Of a stretch of DNA of 14,589 nucleotides, positions 7,601 through 13,402 are shown in pieces. A program made the translations under genes and the position numbers. The stretch's first letter is position 1; each line of letters begins with the position of its first letter. Below the pieces are notes generated by a model that saw nothing but the letters and a program-made list of their open reading frames with translations, was not told where the DNA came from and searched no databases. Source of the stretch: an uncultured Pseudomonas sp. Its GTDB lineage: Bacteria > Pseudomonadota > Gammaproteobacteria > Pseudomonadales > Pseudomonadaceae. Location of the stretch: contig NZ_CAMPHN010000108.1 in assembly GCF_946885885.1 (NCBI RefSeq), forward strand, positions 1 to 14,589. The letters run 5' to 3'.

Positions 7601-7663
7601 GATCAGCAGGCTGATCACGGTAGCCAGCACCGGGCGGCGGATAAAGGGGTCGGTAAACGCCAT
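4613..7663 (-). CDS. mexW: RND multidrug efflux pump, inner-membrane transporter (MexW-like)
   Basis: This 1016-residue protein has normal RND pump length and should be a proton-driven trimeric transporter that expels drugs from the inner membrane or periplasm. The N-terminus FIRRPVLATVISLLIVLLG gives the first membrane helix. The duplicated layout (helix, large periplasmic loop, helix bundle, twice) is visible, with the second periplasmic half around residues 545-855. The proton-relay Asp pair is in LVVDDAIVVVENIHR (Asp399, Asp400) and the partner Lys is in IGLVTKHGILVVEFAN near residue 935. ATG 7663 has AAGGA 8 nt upstream. The adaptor gene ends 25 nt before it, so both are in one operon. 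No outer-membrane channel gene is nearby; MexVW of P. aeruginosa works with OprM encoded elsewhere. The mexW name rests on synteny and general similarity, so a related pump is possible. Confidence 0.85.
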   Translation of the reverse strand: MAFTDPFIRRPVLATVISLLIVLLGFQAFNQLTIRQYPQMENAQITVTTAYPGANAETIQGYITQPLQQSLASAEGIDYMTSVSRQNVSVITIFARIGTDTNRLFTELLAKASEVKNRLPQNAEDPVLSKEATGTALMYLSFYSDELSNPQITDYLSRVIQPKLATLPGMAEAEILGNQVFAMRLWLDPVKLAAYGLSAADVTDAVRRYNFLAAAGEVKGEYVVTSINATTDLKSADAFAAIPLKTIGDTRVLVRDVARVEMGAENYDSISSFDGIPSVYIGIQGTPSANPLDVIKEVRALMPEIEAQLPPNLKVSIAYDATLFIQASIDEVLKTLGEAILIVIVVVFLFLGAFRSVLIPVITIPLSMIGVLFLMQLMGYSINLLTLLAMVLAIGLVVDDAIVVVENIHRHIEEGKTPFGAAIDGAREIAVPVISMTITLAAVYAPIGFLGGLTGALFKEFAFTLAGAVIISGIVALTLSPMMCSKLLRHDENPTGLAHRLDVIFERLKGRYQRALHGTLNTRPVVVVFGLIVLLLIPPLLMFSEKELAPDEDQGIIFMMASAPQPTNLDYLNAYTEQFVEIFKEFPEYYSSFQINGFNGVQSGIGGFLLKPWDERERTQMEILPEVQQRLDKIAGLQIFGFNLPSLPGAPEGLPFQFVVNTPNDYESLLQVTERIKQRAVESGKFAFLDIDLAFDKPELVVEIDREKAAQMDVSMEDLGLTLATLLGEGEINRFTIDGRSYKVIAQVERAYRDNPDWLGSYYVKSESGQMLPLSTLISVHERARPTQLNQFQQLNSAVIQGMPMVSMGEAIDTVRQIAEEEAPRGYGFDYAGMARQYQQEGSALYATFGLALAIIFLVLAAQFESFRDPLVIMVTVPLSICGALVPLFLGFSSMNIYTQVGLVTLIGLVTKHGILVVEFANQLHREKGLGIREAVEEAAAIRLRPVLMTTASMVFAMIPLILATGAGAVSRFDIGLVIATGMTVGTLFTLFVLPCVYTLLAKPDRETVAQPAPAH

Positions 7664-7688
7664 GATCTCTGTCCTTAGAACCGGGGCT

Positions 7689-8846
7689 CTATTGGGCCGC
7701 GCCGGTTTGGTTTTGCGGTTCGCCTTCGGCCAACTGCGGGTCGGCGACTATCGCCACGTGGGTGCCGTTATCCAGTTTCAGTTGGCCGGCGGTGACCACC
7801 TGTTCGCCGGCTTGCAGGCCCTTGTTCACCACCACCAGGCCTTCGCGGCGCTCGCCGGTGTCGACGAAACGGCGCTGCACGGCGAGTACCGGCTGGCCCT
7901 TGTCGTCCTGCTGGATCTGACCGTCTTCGTTTTTCTGCTGTTCGATCACATACACCGAATTGCCGTACAGGGTGTAGGTGATGGCGGTTTCCGGCACCAC
8001 CACCTGAGGGGCTTCGCTCGGCAATAGCACCGCCAGGTCGGCGAACATGCCCGGCAGCAGCCGGCCTTCCGGATTATCCAGGGCGGCACGGAGCAGCAGG
8101 TTGCGGGTGGCGTCTTCGACCTTGGGGTTGATCGCATCGATCTCGCCTTCGAACACTTCCTCCGGGTAAGCCGCGACCTTGATCCGCACCCGCTCGCCGA
8201 GCGCCAGTTGCGGCGCGTTTTGCTCGGGCAGATAGAAGTCGACGTGCAGCCGCGACAGGTCTTGCAGGGTGGCGATGGTGGTGCCGGTGGCGACGTAATC
8301 GCCGACATCGACCTGGCGGATACCGATGGTGCCGGCGAAGGGCGCGAGGATGCGCTTCTTGTCCAGGGTCGCCTTGAGCTGGGCGACGCTGGCGTTGGCC
8401 TTCTGCAATTGGGCGGAAAGTCGATCGAACTCGCTCTTGGAAATCGCCTGGCGGTTGACCAAGCTGCGACCACGCTCGAACTCGACGCGGGCCAGGCCCA
8501 GTTCGGCTTCTGCGGTGGCCAGGCTGGCCTGCTCCACGGCGCTGTCCAATTGCAGCAGCGGCTGGTTCAGCGCGACCTTCTCGCCCGAGCGGAACAGCAG
8601 CTCCTTGACCGTGCCGCCGACCTCGACGGTCAGGTCCACGCCCTGGAATGCGCGCAATGTGCCGATGGCCGGTAGGCGGTTTTGCCAGTTCATCCGCTCG
8701 GCCTCGGCGGCGGCCACACTGATCGGTGGTGGCGGCGCGGAGAAGGCTTTGCCCATCTGCATGAAAGCATTGATTTTGAAGGCGGCGAGGGCGGCAACTA
8801 CGACGAGTACGGCAGCCAGCATGATCAGCATGCGACGGAGCAACAT
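7689..8846 (-). CDS. mexV: RND efflux periplasmic adaptor (MexV-like membrane fusion protein)
   Basis: This is a 385-residue adaptor linking the RND pump to an outer-membrane channel. Residues 1-24 form an N-terminal membrane anchor without a lipobox Cys. They are followed by a beta-barrel/lipoyl segment (GTVKELLFRSGEKVALNQPL), an alpha-helical hairpin (about residues 85-155, with regular heptad-like Leu/Ala), the second lipoyl half (RILAPFAGTIGIRQVDVGDYV) and a beta-barrel and membrane-proximal domain. The frame is open 10 codons further upstream, but the ATG at 8846 is preceded at 8 nt by AAGGA and starts directly with the basic-hydrophobic anchor MLLRRMLIML. It is the first gene of the pump operon. 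The symbol is based on the neighbourhood match with P. aeruginosa PA4374-PA4375. Confidence 0.83.
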   Translation of the reverse strand: MLLRRMLIMLAAVLVVVAALAAFKINAFMQMGKAFSAPPPPISVAAAEAERMNWQNRLPAIGTLRAFQGVDLTVEVGGTVKELLFRSGEKVALNQPLLQLDSAVEQASLATAEAELGLARVEFERGRSLVNRQAISKSEFDRLSAQLQKANASVAQLKATLDKKRILAPFAGTIGIRQVDVGDYVATGTTIATLQDLSRLHVDFYLPEQNAPQLALGERVRIKVAAYPEEVFEGEIDAINPKVEDATRNLLLRAALDNPEGRLLPGMFADLAVLLPSEAPQVVVPETAITYTLYGNSVYVIEQQKNEDGQIQQDDKGQPVLAVQRRFVDTGERREGLVVVNKGLQAGEQVVTAGQLKLDNGTHVAIVADPQLAEGEPQNQTGAAQ

Positions 8847-8902
8847 ATTCCGAATCCTTGGCGAGGCGCCATGCAAGCGCCGGGGGAGGAGATGAGCAAG
8901 CG

Positions 8903-8931
8903 AACATAGTGCCAGTTGACGGATCAGTCAG
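8903..8931 (-). promoter_or_regulatory. Candidate promoter of the pump operon with an operator-like palindrome
   Basis: On the minus strand, a -35 CTGACT (8931-8926) and a -10 TATGTT (8908-8903) are separated by 17 nt, each matching consensus at four of six positions. The spacer contains TGAC-GGATCA-GTCA (8917-8930), a 14-bp palindrome with one mismatched pair. The position is typical of a repressor such as a TetR-family protein. No regulator gene is adjacent. The leader to the adaptor ATG would be about 50 nt. Confidence 0.5.
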
Positions 8932-9007
8932 AAAGGGTCCAATTGCAAAAGATTGCGATTCACCTGCCACCTCCTGCCAGCCCTGCCGCACGAGGCATTG
9001 CACCGCC

Positions 9008-9325
9008 TCAATCGCTGCCGTGCAGGCGGTAAAGGTAAGCCGCCATATCCAGCGCCGCCTGTTCGCCGATGCCGAGGTCGGGCATCGCCGACTGCGGCGC
9101 TATCGCCTGTGTCTGGCGTATCCAGCTCACCAGATTGGTCGGGCTATTGGGTAGCACGCCGGCCAGGTATTTGCGCTCGGCGAAGAACACCGTGATCGCT
9201 ACCTTCGCCGGTTTATCGTCGGCATTCAGCAGGCAGGCGGTTTCATGGCTGGTCAGTTGGCGAGTACCGCCGCTGATGGATGGCGGGATATAGCCCTCGG
9301 CGATGGCCCGGCGGGTTTTGCCGGC
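9008..9325 (-). pseudogene. Relic: sensory-rhodopsin-transducer start fused in frame to a cytochrome c tail
   Basis: One open frame of 105 codons runs from just after a TAA (9328-9326) to TGA (9010-9008). Its first half reads RAIAEGYIPP...LTSHETACLLNAD...VAITVFFAER, which closely resembles the first half of Anabaena sensory rhodopsin transducer (ASRT family). From about 9175 it continues KYLAGVLPNSPTNLVSWI...SAMPDLGI...AAYLYRLHGSD, the C-terminal part of a class I c-type cytochrome, including the Met of the AMPDL motif that would be the axial ligand. The haem-binding CxxCH and the second half of the transducer are missing. No ATG or GTG with a ribosome binding site starts the frame; a GTG at 9190 would give only 60 residues. 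This looks like a deletion scar joining two former genes, though an expressed short protein cannot be excluded. Confidence 0.6.
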
Positions 9326-9357
9326 TTAGGCATTTCGCCGGGAAACGGCGGCGGGAA

Positions 9358-9380
9358 CCCCTCTCCCGGCAGGAGAGGGG
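9358..9380 (-). terminator. Hairpin downstream of the chemoreceptor gene
   Basis: CCCCTCTCC (9358-9366) and GGAGAGGGG (9372-9380) form a perfect 9-bp GC-rich stem with a 5-nt loop, 10 nt past the chemoreceptor stop on the minus strand. Only two T residues follow, so it is a weak intrinsic terminator or a dispersed intergenic repeat. Between it and the relic lies a small CGCCG/CGGCG hairpin (9336-9350) and nothing else I can identify. Confidence 0.5.
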
Positions 9381-9390
9381 CGGGTGGTCG

Positions 9391-11013
9391 TCAGGCGCTG
9401 AAGCGTTGGGTGGCGCTGCTGAGCTCTACGGCAAGCGTTTGCAGGTCCTGGCTGGCGGCCTGGGTGCGCTTGACGTTTTCCTGGGTGCTGCTGGCGATGG
9501 CGGTGATTTCGGTGAGGTTGCGCGAGATATCCTCGGCCACCGAGGTCTGCTCCTCTGCGGCAGTGGCGATTTGTCGGTTCATGTCGCGGATCGCTTCCAC
9601 CGCGCTGGTGATGCGCTGCAGCATCTCGCCGGCCTGGGTCACCTGTTCGACGCCGGCCTCGCTACGCGTCTGGCCGCTCTCGATGGCGCGCACCGCATTG
9701 AGCGCGCCGGTTTGCACGGTGTCGATGATCTGGTGGATTTCCGCGGTGGATTCGGCGGTGCGCTGGGCCAGGGTGCGCACCTCGTCGGCGACCACGGCGA
9801 AACCGCGCCCGGCATCGCCGGCCCGGGCTGCTTCGATGGCCGCATTGAGCGCCAGCAGGTTGGTCTGCTCGGCGATGCCGCGAATCACCTCCAGCACCTT
9901 GCCGATGCGCCCGCTGTCGCTTTCCAGACGGCGGATCACCTCGGCGGTGGTGGCGATTTCGCCACGGATGCCGGTGATGGTTTCAATAGTCGCGCGCATC
10001 ACCGTGCCGCCCTGTTGCGCCGAGTTGTCCGCATCGTCCGCGGCGTGCGCCGCTTCGGCGGCATGGCGGGCGACTTCCTGGGCGGTGGCGGACATTTCAT
10101 GCATGGCCGTGGCGACCTGGTCGGTGCGATTGAACTGCTCGTTGCTGCCCTGGGCCATCAGGCTGGCGATGGCGTTCAGCTCCTGGTTGACGTGGTCCAG
10201 TTCGCCAGTGCTGCTCTTCAAGTGGCTGAAGATATCGACGAGGAAATCGCGCAAGGTATTGGCCGCGACCGCCAGCCGGCCCAGTTCGTCGCGGCGGCTG
10301 ACATCCACTCGCTCGCCGAAGTTGCCGCGGGCGAGCTGGGCAATATGTTCGATCAGGCTGACGATAGGTGCGATCAGGTTGCGGTTGAGCAGCCACAGGC
10401 TGAGCAGGCCGACCAGCAGGCTGGAACCCAGCATCACCAGGGTGCCGAGCAGGGCCATGCGATCGGCCTCTTCGTCGATGGCCTTGGCCTGCTCGCGGCT
10501 TCGCTCGCGCAGCAGATTGACCAGTTCGCTCATCTGCTCGCCAGTGGCGCGGTCGATGCCTTTGACCGCGGCATCGCCGGCCTTGGCGTCGGCCCCGGCG
10601 GCGACGAAGGTGTCGCGACCTTTGCGGTAGGCGCCGCCGAGGGTCTGGTGTTCGCTGCGCAGGCGCTGCACCTGGTTCTTGATCGCTGGATCGAGATCGT
10701 TCAGCGCCAGCAGCTTGTCGAGCTTGTCCTGGACCTCGCGTTCCTTGGCTTCGAACTGGCCCCAGTATTTGCTCAGGCTGGCCGGGTCCGCGCCGCGCAA
10801 CAGTACGTTTTTCCATTCCTGGACCTGGATCTTGAATTCCACGTTGGCTTCGTCGATCAGTTGCGAGGCGGCGATGGGGCCGTCGAGCAGGTCGCGGTAG
10901 GCATGGACATCCTTGGTCAGGACGTTGAAGCAGGCCAGGGCGATCACCAGGATCAGCGCCAGACTCCCGCCCAGAAGGGTTAGGATCTGCGCACGCAAGG
11001 AATTTTGGAACAT
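9391..11013 (-). CDS. Methyl-accepting chemotaxis protein
   Basis: This 540-residue transmembrane chemoreceptor controls CheA through CheW. Transmembrane segments lie at about 9-32 and 188-210. Between them is a roughly 155-residue periplasmic helical domain, probably a four-helix-bundle type; its ligand cannot be told from sequence. A HAMP domain (about 211-262) leads into the cytoplasmic coiled coil. The conserved hairpin tip [21 protein letters not shown] is at about 379-399 and continues through [15 protein letters not shown]. The C-terminus ends QRFSA with no CheR-binding pentapeptide. The ATG at 11013 has GAGG about 9 nt upstream. It is a single-gene unit, preceded by a candidate sigma28 promoter and followed by a hairpin. 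I do not recall a receptor at this place in P. aeruginosa, so it may be an insertion particular to this lineage. Confidence 0.92.
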   Translation of the reverse strand: MFQNSLRAQILTLLGGSLALILVIALACFNVLTKDVHAYRDLLDGPIAASQLIDEANVEFKIQVQEWKNVLLRGADPASLSKYWGQFEAKEREVQDKLDKLLALNDLDPAIKNQVQRLRSEHQTLGGAYRKGRDTFVAAGADAKAGDAAVKGIDRATGEQMSELVNLLRERSREQAKAIDEEADRMALLGTLVMLGSSLLVGLLSLWLLNRNLIAPIVSLIEHIAQLARGNFGERVDVSRRDELGRLAVAANTLRDFLVDIFSHLKSSTGELDHVNQELNAIASLMAQGSNEQFNRTDQVATAMHEMSATAQEVARHAAEAAHAADDADNSAQQGGTVMRATIETITGIRGEIATTAEVIRRLESDSGRIGKVLEVIRGIAEQTNLLALNAAIEAARAGDAGRGFAVVADEVRTLAQRTAESTAEIHQIIDTVQTGALNAVRAIESGQTRSEAGVEQVTQAGEMLQRITSAVEAIRDMNRQIATAAEEQTSVAEDISRNLTEITAIASSTQENVKRTQAASQDLQTLAVELSSATQRFSA

Positions 11014-11162
11014 GAATCGATGCCTCGTATTGAAGAGTTTTCCACTGGCTCGCGCGATGTAATACGAGGTTTTTCGCTGACTTCCTTGTGGGCCGACGCG
11101 CTGCAGGTAGCTGCGCCGCCGACCGACCTTTGGTTTCCGGCGCGCGGGTGGTGGTTCAGTAT

Positions 11163-11189
11163 AGGTCGGCCGCTACGCGTTACTCTTGA
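11163..11189 (-). promoter_or_regulatory. Candidate sigma28 (FliA) promoter of the chemoreceptor gene
   Basis: On the minus strand TCAAGAGT (11189-11182) is followed after exactly 11 nt by GCCGACCT (11170-11163). The sigma28 pattern is TAAAGTTT-N11-GCCGATAA, and pseudomonad sites often begin TCAAG. The core TCAAG and GCCGA are intact and the outer bases deviate. Many chemoreceptor genes depend on FliA. A TATACT (11163-11158) overlapping its downstream edge could instead be a sigma70 -10, but the matching -35 region is poor. The leader would be about 140 nt and shows nothing else clear. Confidence 0.5.
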
Positions 11190-11219
11190 GCGGCACGTTA
11201 GACTTTCGCCTAAATCGCT

Positions 11220-12326
11220 TCAGGCCAGACGCAAATGGTTGTCCCAGAGTCCCGCCGGTAATTTCAGCGGTTGGCTGACGATGCGCGCGGCGCGGCAGTC
11301 GTAAAGTCGGCAGCGACCGACGCCTGCGCTGACCACGAAGCCCACGGCGACCGCGCCGACGCCGGCGCAGTCGGCCAGCGCGGTGTCCAGGCGCAGCTCG
11401 CCGCTGTCCAGATCCCAGACGAAGAAGCGTCCGCCGCGTGGCGCGGTCAGCGCCAGCAAACGCAGCTCGTCGTGGATCGCCAAACTGGCGGTGTACTGGT
11501 TCATTGCCAGGCGCTGGGCCTCGCCGATGGGGAACGCCTGGAACGCCTGACCGGGGCGCTTGATCGCCAGTAGCGGTACGGCGTCGCTCGGGTCGCCCTG
11601 GTATTGCTGGCCGGCTACCACGGTGCCGTCGGCGGCCACCGCGAGGTGACGCACGCTGTTCATCGGCTCGGGCAACTGCTCCTTGCTCAATAGCTGGCCG
11701 TCGCGCTTCATCAGCACCAGACTGGGCTGCATGTCGTCGAGATTGAGCATCTCGCGGCTGTCGGCCTCGGTGCGGATGCCGCCGTTGGCCACCGCCAGGG
11801 TTTCGCCGTCGGGTAGCCACAGCAACTGGTGCGGGCCGATGCCGTGACTGGCGTGCTCGCCGACACGCAGCAACTGCGTACCTTGCAAGCGATAGACGCC
11901 GAGTACGCCGCGCCCCGGCTCGTCGGTGTCGTTCTCGGTGGCATACAGCCATTCGCCGCCTTTGTGGAACACCGCATGGCCATAAAAATGCCGGTTGGCC
12001 GGTGTCGTCAGCGTTTGCAGCAGGCGGCCGTCGCGGGTGTCGATCAGGTAGCTCTCGCGGCTCGGCCGGCGCCCGACGAACAGCGCCAGCGGCAGGCTCG
12101 GGTGCGCCACCACGTCGTGGCAGCGCTCGGCGACGCGGGTGGCGAAGGCCTGCTCGCCATCGAGGCGATAACCGACCGCGTAGTGCCGACCGTCGTCATC
12201 GTCACGGGCCGAGAGCAGCAGCGGTTGCGGGCCGTGGCCGAGCAACGTCCAGCCGCCCAGCGCTCCGCTAGCGGCGGCAGCGGTCAGGCCTGCGCCGGCC
12301 AGGCCGATAAAGGTTCTGCGCTTCAT
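11220..12326 (-). CDS. Tat-exported DUF1513 beta-propeller protein
   Basis: This is a 368-residue protein with a twin-arginine signal MKRRTFIGLAGAG (Arg3-Arg4, Phe6) followed by an Ala-rich hydrophobic stretch, so it is exported folded to the periplasm. The rest has repeated blade-like segments (for example HYAVGYRLDGE, GVLGVYRLQG, RFFVWDLDSGE) and the motifs GHAVFHKGGEWLYATEND, HGIGPHQLLWLPDG and ANGG, characteristic of the DUF1513 family, which usually sits beside imelysin genes. The start is set by the Tat motif; the open frame extends 36 codons upstream, but only into the end of the imelysin gene. The stop of that gene is 4 nt before this ATG (TGATCGTATG), indicating translational coupling; its own ribosome binding site is weak. 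The biochemical role is unknown; a periplasmic iron-related function is inferred from the operon. Confidence 0.87.
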   Translation of the reverse strand: MKRRTFIGLAGAGLTAAAASGALGGWTLLGHGPQPLLLSARDDDDGRHYAVGYRLDGEQAFATRVAERCHDVVAHPSLPLALFVGRRPSRESYLIDTRDGRLLQTLTTPANRHFYGHAVFHKGGEWLYATENDTDEPGRGVLGVYRLQGTQLLRVGEHASHGIGPHQLLWLPDGETLAVANGGIRTEADSREMLNLDDMQPSLVLMKRDGQLLSKEQLPEPMNSVRHLAVAADGTVVAGQQYQGDPSDAVPLLAIKRPGQAFQAFPIGEAQRLAMNQYTASLAIHDELRLLALTAPRGGRFFVWDLDSGELRLDTALADCAGVGAVAVGFVVSAGVGRCRLYDCRAARIVSQPLKLPAGLWDNHLRLA

Positions 12327-12330
12327 ACGA

Positions 12331-13392
12331 TCAGTCGCCGTCGTGGGCATTGAAGCCGAGCTGGATGCCGAGGGTTTTCGCCAGCTCGCCTTCTTGCAGG
12401 CGGTGCAGCGTGTCGAGGCTGTCGTATACGGCATTCAGCTCGGCGCGGCCGGCTTCGTCGCCGAGCAATTCGCCCAGCGGGCGTTGCAGGTCGGCGAGAC
12501 GTTTGCGGGTGTCGCTGTAAGCCGCGTCGATACGTTGCTTGAGATCGCTTTGTTCGGCGCTTAGCAGCGTTTGTATGCCGTCTTGCGCCGCACCGTGCCA
12601 GATGCGCTCGGCACTGGCCAAGCCGGCGGCCAGGTTGGCCAGGCTGGCGTTGCTGCGCCAGGCTTCGGCCTGATAAGGCTGCGGGTGGCCTTTGCTCTGA
12701 CGGCCGAGCGGCGTGCCGAGCTTCTTTTTCAGGCCGTCGAGGGCGCTGACCTGGGCGCGCAGCAGTTCGGCGACCGCTTCCGGCGCTTCGGCGTAACGCT
12801 CGTTGGGGAAGCTTTTCAATTGCTGCGCCATACCGCCTTCGGCTTGCCACTGTTGCAGCACATCGCCGGCGAGGTGTTCCTGGTGTGCGCCTATGGCGAC
12901 CACCAGCGGACAATAGCGGGCTTTGCTGGCCGGCTCGGCGAGGTCGATTTTTGGGTCGAACAAGACATATTCGTAAGCGCTCAGGCCCTGCACCACCACG
13001 CTGGATTTATCCAGCAGTGCGGGGGGGATCTCGGGCGTGCCCTTGAGCAGGCCTTCGACCTGGCGCGCGACCAAATTCTTCTTGTCGGGCCAGAATTGCA
13101 CCTGCCAGGCGCGGTTGCTTTCGGCCATCGGGCCGATCAGCAGCGGTTGCAGGGCGGCCCAGGCGCTCTGGGCGGCGAGGAAGGCCTGACGCGCCTCCGG
13201 CAGTTCCTGCTGGTTGGCGCAGAAAGCCTGGGCGCTGGTCGCCAACTGGCGATTGGCCTCATACCAGCTGTTATAGGCCGGCAGCAACACGCCATCGGCG
13301 AGTGCGCCGCTGAGTTTCTGTTGCGGGTCGGCGGGGGTGCAGCCGATCAGTGCCAGGGCGAGCAGGGCGAGGGAGAAAGGCGAGCGGATCAT
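12331..13392 (-). CDS. Imelysin-family (peptidase M75-like) lipoprotein
   Basis: This 353-residue protein has a lipoprotein signal ending LIGC (Cys18), so it is probably membrane-anchored on the periplasmic side. The imelysin signature regions are recognisable: LIGPMAESNRAWQVQFWPD (about 85-103) and VVQGLSAYEYVLFDP (133-147), with a long helical remainder. In IrpA/IcmP-type imelysins the second region contains GxHxxE, a putative metal site. Here it reads GLSAYE (136-141), with Ser in place of His, while Glu141 is kept. It resembles the second imelysin of the P. aeruginosa icmP neighbourhood rather than IcmP itself. AAGGAG lies 5 nt before the ATG and overlaps the end of the upstream gene's 10-nt gap, so the genes are co-transcribed. 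Iron or haem handling is likely; proteolysis is doubtful. Confidence 0.85.
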   Translation of the reverse strand: MIRSPFSLALLALALIGCTPADPQQKLSGALADGVLLPAYNSWYEANRQLATSAQAFCANQQELPEARQAFLAAQSAWAALQPLLIGPMAESNRAWQVQFWPDKKNLVARQVEGLLKGTPEIPPALLDKSSVVVQGLSAYEYVLFDPKIDLAEPASKARYCPLVVAIGAHQEHLAGDVLQQWQAEGGMAQQLKSFPNERYAEAPEAVAELLRAQVSALDGLKKKLGTPLGRQSKGHPQPYQAEAWRSNASLANLAAGLASAERIWHGAAQDGIQTLLSAEQSDLKQRIDAAYSDTRKRLADLQRPLGELLGDEAGRAELNAVYDSLDTLHRLQEGELAKTLGIQLGFNAHDGD

Positions 13393-13402
13393 GCGGGCTC
13401 CT

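Noticed and set aside
9280..10983. Two long + strand open frames opposite the chemoreceptor gene (also 9245-10630)
   Set aside because: They are antisense shadows of a certain chemoreceptor gene, with low-complexity composition and no recognisable motif.
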